Shown here piece by piece: positions 1-7,917 of a DNA stretch of 64,000 nt; position 1 is the first letter of the stretch; the number at the start of each line of letters is the position of its first letter. The notes under the pieces are model-generated. The model saw nothing but the letters and a program-made list of their open reading frames with translations. It made no database searches and was not told the origin of the DNA. The stretch is from contig CAZUXM010000008.1 in NCBI GenBank assembly GCA_964624635.1, forward strand, positions 10,765 through 74,764. Direction: 5' to 3'. The stretch comes from JANWKQ01 sp964624635 (GTDB taxonomy: Bacteria > Bacteroidota > Bacteroidia > CAIKAF01). Both the position numbers and the translations under genes were made by a program.

Positions 1-1
1 T

Positions 2-2026
2 TTTAATACAGAGCCGGGTAAAACACATGGTCATCATACTGCATCTGCTATGCTAGCTAATGAAGTGTTAGAATTGAGTAATGATACCAACGAAGCATAT
101 CAACAATTACCCTTTGTAAGTACATGGAAAGTACCCAGAGTAGTTTGGAATACTTCTTCTTTTTTCTTCGATAAAGGAGCTAATCTGGATTCGTTGGCTA
201 AAATTGATTGTGGAAATTATAACTCTTTATTAGGGGTTTCATATACTGAAATTGCTGCGCTGAGCAGAAGTTGTCATAAAAGTCAAGGGTTTGGAACTTC
301 AGGAATCAGGGGTGAACAGCTTGAATATTTTGTTCCCTCAGCAGGAACCCCTCCGGTTAACAAGGATATTTTTAGTGGGTATGACTTTACCTGGAATCGA
401 ATCAAAAATGGTAAAAGTATCGCATCAAAGATTGATCATTTGTTGGGGGCCTACAATTTTAATGATCCTTCAGCATCAGTAGAAGAATTGATAACCTTAT
501 ATATTGAAGTGAAAAAATTAGATGACGGGTCATTTCTCATTTCAAAAAAAATAGAAGAAATTACACAACTCATTGTCCAATGTATGGGTTTTTATCATGA
601 AGTATATACTGATGATTATATTTATGCTGTAGGTGATACCATTCGTTTTAAAACAGAAACCATTAACCGATCAGGAAAATTTCTTACATACTTAAATTTA
701 CGTTTACCATACCAAAACGAATGGTTAAACGGGTCATTAGAATACAACCGTCAGGTAAATGGAACTGATCAGCAAAAATGGACCTCTCAGGTTTTTTCTA
801 TTAAAGATGATGCTGCGTTTTCAAACCCTCCATGGTGGGATTTTAAAGATATTGAAGATGATTATAAAAACTATACCCGTTCAGTAGAAAATAAAAGTTT
901 CGAAGCATTTACCTATTCATTAATCCCTTCTTTTAATAACAAACAACCCATCAAAGGATTAGAATTTACGGGGAAAATTATGTATAAAAAAAATGATCCT
1001 GAAAAAGGGGAGATACACCAGCCTGTTTATATTGCCCCGCCCGTAACAGCTACACCTCTACAAAAGGTGTTGGTTTGGAGAGACAAAACACCCAAGAAAA
1101 TTTCTATTCAATTACAATCTTTTAAAACCAATTGTAGCGGTATTGTAAAATTGAATGTTCCAGCGGGATGGAAAGTTTCTCCATCTGAAATTAACTTTGA
1201 TATGGTTACAAAACGAGAAACCAAAAACGTTGAATTTTCAGTAACTCCGCCGGATACCAACGCAAAAGGGAATTTGCAGGTAGAAGTCATTTGTAATCAA
1301 CGGGGGTATTCATGCGCATTTAAAGAAATTAAATATGATCACATACCTACCGTAGTTTTGTTTCCTGAAGCCAATATAAAATTGGTGAAAATTGGAAGTA
1401 ATGTTCCATTATCTAAAGTTGCCTATATTGAAGGAGCAGGAGATGATGTTGCTATTGATTTAAAAGAGGCAGGATATACAGTAGATATTATAAAAAATGA
1501 CCAACTGCTAACCACTGATTATTCAAAATACAAAACGGTTATTTTAGGTATCAGAAGTTATAATACGATTGATAATATTATTCCACTGCAAACACAATTG
1601 TTCAATTATATTAATAACGGAGGTAAGTTAATTGTTCAATATGTAACAACAGCCAATTTAAAAACTAAAGACAATGGTCCTTATCCTTTTAAAATTAGCA
1701 GAGATAGAGTTACTGATGAAAATGCAGTGATAAAAATAGCTGACACTTTACATCCCATTTTTAATACACCTTATAAAATGAATGAACAAGATTTTACAGG
1801 TTGGGTTCAGGAAAGGGGGTTGTATTTTGCATCTGACATCGATAAAAATTATACTTCATTAATTAGTTGTAATGATCCCGGTGAAGAAGAAAAAAAGGGA
1901 GGATTGATTGTTGCTAAATATGGCAAAGGATATTTTATGTATTCGGGGATTTCATTCTTCCGCCAGCTGCCTGATGGGGTTCCGGGAGCATATAAATTAT
2001 TGATAAATATGATAGAAATGAATTAA
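2..2026 (+). CDS. PIG-L family deacetylase, 3' part (N-terminus outside window)
   Basis: The reading frame is open from the window edge, before the first ATG at 50. The first visible residues contain KTHGHHTAS, the second His-bearing motif of PIG-L/LmbE zinc-dependent N-acyl-sugar deacetylases, so the true start lies upstream. After the catalytic part comes a long C-terminal region. Its last ~200 residues (VAIDLKEAGYTVD, YINNGGKLIVQY, KYGKGYFMYSGISFFRQL) look like a ThuA/GATase-like alpha/beta domain, an arrangement I know from long Bacteroidota PIG-L proteins of about 800 residues. The visible part has 674 codons, so roughly 150 N-terminal residues are missing. Substrate unknown. The deacetylase call rests mainly on the GHH motif and this architecture. 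Confidence 0.75.
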   Translation, partial: FNTEPGKTHGHHTASAMLANEVLELSNDTNEAYQQLPFVSTWKVPRVVWNTSSFFFDKGANLDSLAKIDCGNYNSLLGVSYTEIAALSRSCHKSQGFGTSGIRGEQLEYFVPSAGTPPVNKDIFSGYDFTWNRIKNGKSIASKIDHLLGAYNFNDPSASVEELITLYIEVKKLDDGSFLISKKIEEITQLIVQCMGFYHEVYTDDYIYAVGDTIRFKTETINRSGKFLTYLNLRLPYQNEWLNGSLEYNRQVNGTDQQKWTSQVFSIKDDAAFSNPPWWDFKDIEDDYKNYTRSVENKSFEAFTYSLIPSFNNKQPIKGLEFTGKIMYKKNDPEKGEIHQPVYIAPPVTATPLQKVLVWRDKTPKKISIQLQSFKTNCSGIVKLNVPAGWKVSPSEINFDMVTKRETKNVEFSVTPPDTNAKGNLQVEVICNQRGYSCAFKEIKYDHIPTVVLFPEANIKLVKIGSNVPLSKVAYIEGAGDDVAIDLKEAGYTVDIIKNDQLLTTDYSKYKTVILGIRSYNTIDNIIPLQTQLFNYINNGGKLIVQYVTTANLKTKDNGPYPFKISRDRVTDENAVIKIADTLHPIFNTPYKMNEQDFTGWVQERGLYFASDIDKNYTSLISCNDPGEEEKKGGLIVAKYGKGYFMYSGISFFRQLPDGVPGAYKLLINMIEMN

Positions 2027-2066
2027 ATTTGACTTTAGTATTACAAACCACAAAAATCAATTAACT

Positions 2067-2864
2067 ATGAAAAAAATCATCCTTTTTTTAAGTGCTGCCG
2101 TGATGTTTACAGGAGTAGCCTCATCACAAGCCGGGTCATGGCGCACCATTGGCAAGCCGGGTTCGTGGGTAAATACTTCATTTGCCGTAGGATCAGGAAG
2201 CAGTTTATATACCATTGAAACTTCAGGTGCTTTGTATAATACAACAGCGTCAACCGGTACATGGGCTCAGGTAGGAAAACCTGATTACGGAAACACTACA
2301 TTTTTATTTGCTTCCAGTTCAAAAATATATACCATTGAAAGAAGTGGAACTTTGTATGAAATTACTCCATCAACAGGAGCATGGAAAACAGTAGGAAGTG
2401 CAGGAGCATGGGTAGGTACTATGGCCGGAGTGATATTAAATGATGCTTTATATACCATTGAAAGAACCGGTGCCCTATATAAAACCAATTTGTCAAATGG
2501 TACATGGGTTCAAGTGGGTAAAGCTGAATTTGCCAATACAAAATATATGTTAGCAGGAAGTACTTACTTATATACCATTGAAACATCAGGTACTTTATAC
2601 CAAGTAGATCCTTCTAGCGGAGGATGGAAACAAATTGGTTCAAGCGGTGCATGGAAAGGAACTACCCATGCGGCAACCATTGGGGATAAATTATATACAG
2701 TTGAAACAGCATCAGGAGCCTTTTATGAAACAGATTTAACTACAGGTAGCTGGAAACAGTTGGGTAAAGCTGATTATATGAATACCAAATTTATGACTGT
2801 AGCTAACGGTAAAATTTATACTATTGAGAAGTCAGGTACTTTATATGAGATTAATGTAAAGTAA
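2067..2864 (+). CDS. secreted six-repeat tectonin-like beta-propeller protein
   Basis: 265 residues: a signal peptide (about 1-22, MKKIILFLSAAVMFTG then ASSQA) followed by six ~40-residue repeats and almost nothing else. Each repeat starts G-[ST]-W-x2-[IVL]-G and ends with [IL]YT[IV]E-x-[ST]G-x-[LF]Y-[EQNK]. The spacing and Trp/Gly pattern resemble tectonin or WD-like blades, so a six-bladed secreted propeller is likely. Repeats 1, 3 and 5 carry a GSW/GAW tract, while 2, 4 and 6 carry D/E-[YF]-x-N-T-[KT]-[FY]: two blade types alternate. Function is unknown; carbohydrate or surface binding is typical of tectonins but only inferred. It is a single gene with a terminator 20 bases after the stop. 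Confidence 0.7.
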   Translation: MKKIILFLSAAVMFTGVASSQAGSWRTIGKPGSWVNTSFAVGSGSSLYTIETSGALYNTTASTGTWAQVGKPDYGNTTFLFASSSKIYTIERSGTLYEITPSTGAWKTVGSAGAWVGTMAGVILNDALYTIERTGALYKTNLSNGTWVQVGKAEFANTKYMLAGSTYLYTIETSGTLYQVDPSSGGWKQIGSSGAWKGTTHAATIGDKLYTVETASGAFYETDLTTGSWKQLGKADYMNTKFMTVANGKIYTIEKSGTLYEINVK

Positions 2865-2884
2865 GGGGAGAATGTGAAATGATT

Positions 2885-2908
2885 AAAGGGGCTCAGGCCC
2901 CTTTTTTT
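2885..2908 (+). terminator. rho-independent terminator
   Basis: Perfect 8-bp stem AAAGGGGC / GCCCCTTT around a TCAG loop, followed by a T run ending at 2908. It lies 20 bases after the stop of the propeller-like gene and reads in its direction. Confidence 0.85.
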
Positions 2909-2967
2909 GTTAATATCCTGTTGTTATCCATAGTAGATCACCTATTCATTACATAGTATTAATTGAT

Positions 2968-2975
2968 TACTTTCG
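2968..2975 (+). promoter_or_regulatory. possible -7 promoter element of lhgO
   Basis: TACTTTCG, one change from the Bacteroidota -7 consensus TAnnTTTG, 13 bases before the lhgO ATG. I see no convincing -33 TTG at the right spacing. Confidence 0.35.
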
Positions 2976-2988
2976 TGTAGATTTTTAC

Positions 2989-4227
2989 ATGAGTTCAGAT
3001 AATACATTTGATATCATCATCATTGGAGGTGGGATTGTAGGTGCAGCCACTGCCTATAAATTACAAACCCGTTTTCCTCATATTCGAATTGCTTTATTGG
3101 AAAAAGAAAATAAACTGGCTGACCATCAAACAGGAAATAATAGTGGAGTCATTCATTCGGGAATCTATTATAAGCCCGGTTCATATAAAGCTAAAAACTG
3201 TGTAGCAGGCAGAAGAGAATTAGTGAAGTTTGCTCAAGAGCACAATATAAAACATGATGTTTGTGGTAAATTGATAGTTGCTGTTGAAGAGTGGGAATTG
3301 CCATTGTTGGATAAAATATATGAAAGAGGAATTGCCAATGGTATTGAAGATATGGAAATACTTGATGCCGATGGAATAAAAAAAATAGAACCTTATTGTG
3401 CCGGAATAAAAGCTATTCGTGTAGGTTGTACAGGTATCATTGATTTTCGTTCAGCAACCGAAAAAATGGCTGAATTAATGACTACTATTAATCCGCAATC
3501 AAAAATATTTACCGGATGTGAAGTAAAACGTATTCAGGCCTATGGAGAACAAAGCATAGTTATTTCTGATGAACATACATTTACTGCCAACAAAATTGTT
3601 TTTTGTTGTGGATTACAAAGTGATAGAATGGCCCATAAGGATGGAGTGCAGGATTTGAAAATGAAAATTGTTGGATTTAGGGGTGATTATTATAATCTTA
3701 CATCCAAGGGTGAAAAAAAAGTACAACACTTAATTTATCCTGTGCCAAATCCTCAGTTCCCGTTTTTGGGGGTGCATTTTACACGTATGGCACTAGGGGG
3801 TATTGAATGTGGGCCCAATGCCGTATTTACTTTTAAGCGTGAAGGATATAAAAAAACATCCTTCAGCCTACGTGATACATTGGATGCATTAGCATATCGC
3901 GGTACGTGGAAATTATTCTTTAAACATTGGCGTTTTGGATTAATGGAATACAGAAGAGCTTTTTCGCAAAAACTTTTTTTAAAAACATTACAACGATTAA
4001 TCCCTTCATTGGAAATGGATGATATTACGCCGGGTCATGCAGGAGTAAGGGCTATGGCTTTGGATACCCAGGGGGATATGATTGACGATTTTAAAATTGA
4101 GTATCGAGATAATTCAATACATGTATTAAATGCACCTTCACCGGCAGCATCTGCATGCTTGTCTATTGGAGATGAAATTACTGCTTTGGCCGAACAACAT
4201 TTTTCATTGTCGGTTCATGCCAAGTAG
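2989..4227 (+). CDS. lhgO: L-2-hydroxyglutarate oxidase
   Basis: 412 residues, the usual size of LhgO. The N-terminus has the FAD dinucleotide-binding motif IIIIGGGIVGAATAY (about 9-23), followed by LLEKE and the family-typical NNSGVIHSGIYYKPGS (about 49-64), where the substrate site lies. Near the C-terminus HAGVRAMALD and NAPSPAASACLSIG match the end of this DAO-type oxidoreductase family. By family knowledge it oxidises L-2-hydroxyglutarate to 2-oxoglutarate, passing electrons to the membrane quinone pool, as metabolite repair. It is monocistronic here. The sucA gene for 2-oxoglutarate dehydrogenase lies far away at the window end, so no operon link. Confidence 0.9.
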   Translation: MSSDNTFDIIIIGGGIVGAATAYKLQTRFPHIRIALLEKENKLADHQTGNNSGVIHSGIYYKPGSYKAKNCVAGRRELVKFAQEHNIKHDVCGKLIVAVEEWELPLLDKIYERGIANGIEDMEILDADGIKKIEPYCAGIKAIRVGCTGIIDFRSATEKMAELMTTINPQSKIFTGCEVKRIQAYGEQSIVISDEHTFTANKIVFCCGLQSDRMAHKDGVQDLKMKIVGFRGDYYNLTSKGEKKVQHLIYPVPNPQFPFLGVHFTRMALGGIECGPNAVFTFKREGYKKTSFSLRDTLDALAYRGTWKLFFKHWRFGLMEYRRAFSQKLFLKTLQRLIPSLEMDDITPGHAGVRAMALDTQGDMIDDFKIEYRDNSIHVLNAPSPAASACLSIGDEITALAEQHFSLSVHAK

Positions 4228-4235
4228 ATATATGA

Positions 4236-4264
4236 TTCTAAGTATGAGCTTGTCGAACACTTGG
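4236..4264. repeat. partial copy of TTCGACAAGCTCA dispersed repeat
   Basis: The sequence TGAGCTTGTCGAA (about 4246-4258) is the exact reverse complement of TTCGACAAGCTCA, found again at 18214-18226 after another gene. Here it stands alone, without the partner arm, so it looks like a decayed copy. Confidence 0.5.
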
Positions 4265-4319
4265 AATTTGATTTTTTTTAATGTTATTTTGATTTAAACA
4301 ACCTTATAAGCAATAACCT

Positions 4320-4859
4320 ATGGGTCTTTTTGGAAAGAAAAAAGTAAAAGCGGAGGATTTGGCACCACAATATGTGAATGCGATTTACGAAGTAGTGAAT
4401 GCAGGATTCTCTGAAATTGCGGGATACATCAACGAAGAAAAAGAGTTTGAAAAGTCCCCCAAGTTATCTGATAAAGAAAATGAGTGGTTCTTGTATATAG
4501 TTTATGCAGGAAACTTAATCAACACCGAAGCCCATTTTGATAAAAAGCAAGCGGATTCTATTAACGCTGTTTTATCACGTGAAGTAATTAAAGCAATGGG
4601 CAAAGATCCTGAAATTGCTATCGAGATTCTGAATGATTACGAATCGTTTTTAAGAACCTTACAAGGTGAACCTAAGAATATTGTTAAAGCCATGTCATTG
4701 GCTATTTTTCATAAATACGATTTGAACAAATACCAGAAAGAACATTTTCAAAAATTAAATTCTCCCAGCCCAATTGTTATGAAAGAACTGAATGAATTGG
4801 TTGAGTTCTTTTTATGGAATTGGACTGACTATTTAAATAAGTACAAAGTAGTAAGTTAG
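4320..4859 (+). CDS. hypothetical cytoplasmic helical protein
   Basis: 179 residues with no signal peptide or membrane segment. The N-terminus MGLFGKKKVKAEDL is basic; the rest is rich in Lys, Glu and Leu with predicted helices throughout. No catalytic motif is recognisable. The start at 4320 is the first ATG after a 90-base AT-rich gap. Its stop overlaps the stop of the convergent DUF3817 gene by four bases (4856-4859), which supports both 3' ends being real. I do not recognise a named family and offer no function. Confidence 0.6.
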   Translation: MGLFGKKKVKAEDLAPQYVNAIYEVVNAGFSEIAGYINEEKEFEKSPKLSDKENEWFLYIVYAGNLINTEAHFDKKQADSINAVLSREVIKAMGKDPEIAIEILNDYESFLRTLQGEPKNIVKAMSLAIFHKYDLNKYQKEHFQKLNSPSPIVMKELNELVEFFLWNWTDYLNKYKVVS

Positions 4860-5170
4860 GAATTACTAATCTTCTTCAATATCTTGTTATCAATATAAAA
4901 AGTTCCGAACGGAATCATACATGCAAGTAGTACTTTCCATGTAGTGGAACTAAACTTCCATTTTTGTTCTATTCCAACACTCAAAGTATTAAATACGAAT
5001 AATAAAAATAGTACTCCGTGTACAGGCCCCATAATTTTTGATCCCATTGGATTTTCAAAATAATATTTCATAGGAACTGCAACGAACACAAGGAAAAGTA
5101 ATGATATCCCTTCTAAAAATCCGATGATTCGTAATCGACCTACATTGGTTTTAAATAATTGTATAATCAT
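4856..5170 (-). CDS. DUF3817 small membrane protein
   Basis: 104 residues. It contains GRLRIIGFLEGISLLFLVFVAVPMKY with the Arg-x4-EG-[IS] pattern of DUF3817, then GPVHGVLFLLFV, the conserved Pro-His-Gly helix, and a third hydrophobic segment near the C-terminus. Three membrane helices are likely. A close paralogue is encoded at 23625-23945, sharing FLEGIS, the GxxHG element and ExKW. The gene follows the cytochrome b-like gene 5252-5716 on the same strand, so the two may be co-transcribed behind the operator at 5741-5770. Function of the family is unknown. Confidence 0.75.
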   Translation of the reverse strand: MIIQLFKTNVGRLRIIGFLEGISLLFLVFVAVPMKYYFENPMGSKIMGPVHGVLFLLFVFNTLSVGIEQKWKFSSTTWKVLLACMIPFGTFYIDNKILKKISNS

Positions 5171-5251
5171 GCTTTATGTATATTTATTTTTATTGGATCC
5201 TGATTCGACTATGCGGTCAGCATAACGGCAAATGTGTTTCATATTTAGTAT

Positions 5252-5716
5252 TTAAAATGGTCTGAAATAAGGACGTTGAGCTAATGGCGAAAATGGCCAC
5301 GGAATGGCAATCAATATTATTATTAGGGCTATACCAAACCATATCAATACTGTTTTGAATTTTTCATGATCTGAAGGTTTTCGTTTCGCTAAAGATGAAC
5401 CTATGGTAATAACTACAATGGCTATCAGCATCAAACTAATATGAACCAATCCGAAAAAAATTACCTCATTATGTTTTATTCCTTCTTTAAAATTCTGAAA
5501 TATTAGTTGAGTAATCGGACTTTTGAGGTACAAAATCATTCCAACAATTAGTTGAATATGTGCAATGGTAGCCGTCCAATGGCGTAAAGAGTTATCCAGC
5601 TTAGTGAAACTTTTTTTTGAGGTAAATCTCATTAATGCTCTATATATAGTATAGATAATAGCCATCAGGAATATCCACCTGATGATAGAGTGAACAGAAA
5701 GGAGTATTTCCATCAT
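5252..5716 (-). CDS. small cytochrome b-like four-helix membrane protein
   Basis: 154 residues with four hydrophobic segments. His residues sit in or near helices: VHSIIRW at the N-terminus, RHWTATIAHIQLIVG, and LVHISLM. The C-terminus is PWPFSPLAQRPYFRPF. It is clearly paralogous to 37276-37713 in this window, which has HSSLRYL, HLQLVVGLILF, VEHTFLMLIAIIFITIG and PWPF at equivalent places. The spaced His residues suggest haem ligation, but that is inference. A -7 promoter box (5734-5741) and a 30-bp palindrome directly upstream suggest control by the TetR protein encoded next to it. Confidence 0.65.
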   Translation of the reverse strand: MMEILLSVHSIIRWIFLMAIIYTIYRALMRFTSKKSFTKLDNSLRHWTATIAHIQLIVGMILYLKSPITQLIFQNFKEGIKHNEVIFFGLVHISLMLIAIVVITIGSSLAKRKPSDHEKFKTVLIWFGIALIIILIAIPWPFSPLAQRPYFRPF

Positions 5717-5733
5717 TAATACTAAATTTTGTA

Positions 5734-5741
5734 CAAATATA
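5734..5741 (-). promoter_or_regulatory. -7 promoter element TATATTTG
   Basis: On the minus strand the sequence reads TATATTTG, a full match to TAnnTTTG, 17 bases before the ATG at 5716. The adjacent palindrome (5741-5770) occupies the place where RNA polymerase would contact the -33 region. Confidence 0.6.
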
Positions 5742-5770
5742 TAAAAACATACTAATTGGTATGTTTTTAT
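5741..5770. promoter_or_regulatory. 30-bp palindrome, probable TetR operator
   Basis: Arms ATAAAAACATAC / GTATGTTTTTAT with a nearly symmetric 6-base centre TAATTG: only one base pair breaks symmetry over 30 bases. The ACATAC-N6-GTATGT core is the type of site bound by many TetR/AcrR regulators. It lies between the tetR stop (5780) and the start of 5252-5716, overlapping that gene's promoter. On the minus strand it is also followed by T-rich DNA, so it could in addition end tetR transcripts. Confidence 0.6.
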
Positions 5771-5779
5771 ATAAAAAAA

Positions 5780-6370
5780 TTATTCCAGGCTTTTGAGATA
5801 TAGTTTAAGCTCCTTTAAATAAGTAACATAACAATCAGTAGTTTTAAATACTTTTCCTAAATTTCTGATTCCTCCATACCCTGTCATAACAAAATAAGCG
5901 ACTTGTGTTGCATTTACTTCTTTACGGATTTTACCTGTTTTTTTTCCGTTTTGTACACTGGCTTCCAATGCTGATTGCCATTCATTCACCAACTTCATAA
6001 GCTCTTTATTAAAAGCAATGTTGATGGGTGACATTTCTTCTATTAGATTGATTGCCGGACAGCCGTATTTTACATTTAGGTAAGGATTGTCGAGCAGCAA
6101 ATCTTTCATCATTTTATAGATGTCTTTTACAGGGTCGGCTGATTTATTAAGAGGTAACACCAGTACATCATACATCGCAGTATACATCACTTCTTTGATT
6201 ACTGCCAACCCCATGTCTTCTTTATTTTTAAAATGATAAAAAAAGGCACCTTTAGTCACTTGAGTAGTGGCAATAATATCATCAATACTGGTAGCTTGAT
6301 ATCCTTTTACATAAATAAGCTCAAAGGCTTTTTGTAAAATGAGCATTCGTGTTTCTGTAGCTTTTGACAT
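5780..6370 (-). CDS. TetR/AcrR family transcriptional regulator
   Basis: 196 residues, typical length. The N-terminal helix-turn-helix is clear: ILQKAFELIYVKGYQATSIDDI, then TQVTKGAFFYHFKNKEDM (about 27-52), with the FFYHFxxKE recognition helix end. The C-terminal ligand domain (SALEASVQNGKKTGKIR, FVMTGYGGIRNLGKV) resembles the TetR_C_16/AefR-like group. It lies upstream of, and on the same strand as, the cytochrome b-like and DUF3817 genes, with a strong palindrome between. Repression of those genes, and possibly autoregulation through another site, is inferred. Ligand unknown. Confidence 0.85.
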   Translation of the reverse strand: MSKATETRMLILQKAFELIYVKGYQATSIDDIIATTQVTKGAFFYHFKNKEDMGLAVIKEVMYTAMYDVLVLPLNKSADPVKDIYKMMKDLLLDNPYLNVKYGCPAINLIEEMSPINIAFNKELMKLVNEWQSALEASVQNGKKTGKIRKEVNATQVAYFVMTGYGGIRNLGKVFKTTDCYVTYLKELKLYLKSLE

Positions 6371-6376
6371 GACGAT

Positions 6377-6775
6377 TTAAAAGTGAAAAATATTTCGGGA
6401 TATCCAATACAAAATTATAACAATAAATATAATGATGATGGCCGTTGTTCCGAACAACACTTTACGGGTTTTCGGATATTTATTTTGTATGCTTCTAATT
6501 TGAAATATATAGCCTGCAATTATATATGGTATGGCAATTATCAATAAAGGATTAAAGTGCCAAGCTTTAATTATGTTTCCATGTAAAATTGCATGTACTG
6601 CTCTTTGCGAACCACAACCTGCACAGGTGATGCCTAAGTATTTTTTTGAGGGACATGCAGGAAATGCATATAGGGTAGGATCGTACCTGTAATAAATATA
6701 TAATAGAATAATTATTACAGGCAGTAGTAAGATGAATAAGTATTGTTTTTTAGAGATTCCTGCCACCAGTCGCAA
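6377..6775 (-). CDS. DUF2752 membrane protein
   Basis: 132 residues. It carries the DUF2752 signature CPSKKYLGITCAGCGSQRA followed by HGNIIKAWHFNPL, with hydrophobic helices before and after (three predicted). The Cys-x2-Cys near the membrane could bind a metal or form a disulphide, but no function is established. Its start lies inside the end of the GYF_2/CD225 gene (26-base overlap), so the two are translationally coupled. These two families often travel together in Bacteroidota. Confidence 0.75.
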   Translation of the reverse strand: MRLVAGISKKQYLFILLLPVIIILLYIYYRYDPTLYAFPACPSKKYLGITCAGCGSQRAVHAILHGNIIKAWHFNPLLIIAIPYIIAGYIFQIRSIQNKYPKTRKVLFGTTAIIIIFIVIILYWISRNIFHF

Positions 6776-7232
6776 TAACTAATAACAAATAGAGAACTCC
6801 AATAACTAAACCGCTAAAAAAACTATACTGCATATATTTTTTTGCTTGTGCTGATGCATCTTCGGCTCCCTGATAATCACCTGCATTATATTTACTTTCT
6901 ACTTTTGCAGCATTTACAATGGCAGGAATTCCTAATGGCCAACAACAAAATAAAGTGGCTAAAATCGACTCGGTTAAATATGATTTTGGAAGTGGTGGTT
7001 TTACAAAAGCGGCTGATCCTTCAGGTGGTTGCCAATTACTATTGCCGGTATTAATTACCGGAGGTGGTTCTTGTAATTGTTGGTATTCAGGAACTTCACT
7101 CAACATTTTCCAGGTATCTAAACCTTGATACCAAATCTTAGACTCGGCTGTTAAATTCATTCCTTTTAATTGTTCAAAGGTGTATGGTCCGGCCTGTTCT
7201 CCATTAACAACAATAAAATACTCTTTATTCAT
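6750..7232 (-). CDS. GYF_2 domain plus CD225/dispanin membrane protein
   Basis: 160 residues in two parts. Residues 1-52 form a GYF_2 domain (YFIVVNGEQAGPYTFEQLKG, then ESKIWYQGLDTWKML), a peptide-binding fold common in bacterial membrane proteins. After a Pro-rich linker, residues ~86-150 form a CD225/dispanin-like hairpin: ILATLFCCWPLGIPAIVNAAKVESKYNAGD then a second helix. The order GYF_2-linker-CD225 is a known bacterial architecture. It sits upstream of and overlaps the DUF2752 gene, forming a two-gene membrane module. Role unknown; a membrane scaffolding job is only a guess. Confidence 0.8.
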   Translation of the reverse strand: MNKEYFIVVNGEQAGPYTFEQLKGMNLTAESKIWYQGLDTWKMLSEVPEYQQLQEPPPVINTGNSNWQPPEGSAAFVKPPLPKSYLTESILATLFCCWPLGIPAIVNAAKVESKYNAGDYQGAEDASAQAKKYMQYSFFSGLVIGVLYLLLVIATGGRNL

Positions 7233-7317
7233 AGCTTGTAGTTCTATATTATATCAAATATACTGTTTTACAAACGAAGAACATATTTTTGAAGTTGTCC
7301 CTATTTATAGGTATTGA

Positions 7318-7457
7318 GCGCCAGGGATAGAAGTGATAGCCTGTAACAGGAAAAAAATAACGGCACTTTACTTTGGTGTGTAAATGTTAAGAATACCAGC
7401 CAAAGATTAGTGCCGTTTTTTTACCTGTTACAGCTAAAACGGATAGCCCGAAGGCGC
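7318..7457. repeat. 140-base nested inverted repeat
   Basis: Four nested arm pairs: GCGCC (7318-7322) with GGCGC (7453-7457); CTGTAACAGG (7341-7350) with CCTGTTACAG (7424-7433); AACGGCAC (7359-7366) with GTGCCGTT (7410-7417); CTTTGG (7371-7376) with CCAAAG (7400-7405). Together they could fold as one long interrupted hairpin. The flanks read GGGATAGAAGTGATAGCC and GGATAGCCCG. I know similar GGATAG...AGCC blocks as frequent intergenic repeats in Bacteroidota, but could not check copy number. It fills most of the gap between two minus-strand genes. Confidence 0.75.
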
Positions 7458-7461
7458 CCTG

Positions 7462-7902
7462 TTAATTAGATAGAATATTGCTGAACTCTCCGTTAATCTG
7501 AATACTATCGGTAGTAGTAACTGTATTTTTAGCCCATACATTAAATGTACCTGTTAAACGGTTTTGGTTTACACTGCTTAAGCTAACAGTTCCTTGTGTA
7601 CTGATATAATTAACCGATGAATTGTTACTGCTAGGAGTATAAATTAATGCTTCAACGGTTGTATCATTAGGATTGATAGTGTAAGTACCTTGTGCTGTAC
7701 CCGGAATGGTAATTACAATACTGGTAGTATCCTTAGTTGCGGTAATAACATATTGGCTGCTACCATTTTTTAATGCTCCTGAAAAACCGGCTTTCCATGT
7801 TACACCATTGATACTTGCGGTAAATGAGCCAATCAACGCTTCGCAGCTAACAACAAATACTACTACTAATAAGGCTACTACAAATAAGGTACTCTTTTTC
7901 AT
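7462..7902 (-). CDS. hypothetical lipoprotein, DUF6252-like
   Basis: 146 residues. N-terminal signal with a lipobox-like VVFVVSC (Cys at about 20), so a membrane-anchored lipoprotein. The rest is Thr/Ser/Asn-rich beta strands: SFTASINGVTWKAGFSG, ITIPGTAQGTYTIN, LTGTFNVWAKN, INGEFSNI. The ATINGxxWKA start and the TGTFNxxA...INGEF end match small beta-sandwich lipoproteins of Bacteroidota (DUF6252-like) as I remember them. No enzymatic motif. It follows the S46 peptidase on the same strand with 15 bases between, so probably co-transcribed. Confidence 0.65.
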   Translation of the reverse strand: MKKSTLFVVALLVVVFVVSCEALIGSFTASINGVTWKAGFSGALKNGSSQYVITATKDTTSIVITIPGTAQGTYTINPNDTTVEALIYTPSSNNSSVNYISTQGTVSLSSVNQNRLTGTFNVWAKNTVTTTDSIQINGEFSNILSN

Positions 7903-7917
7903 TTTGTTTAAATTTAA

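Noticed and set aside
6842..7128. Plus-strand ORFs over the GYF_2/CD225 gene
   Set aside because: They are antisense shadows; the minus-strand protein has clear domains.
7318..7457. tRNA, tmRNA or 6S RNA gene
   Set aside because: No cloverleaf, no CCA/T-loop motif, no known RNA consensus; it is a nested palindrome.
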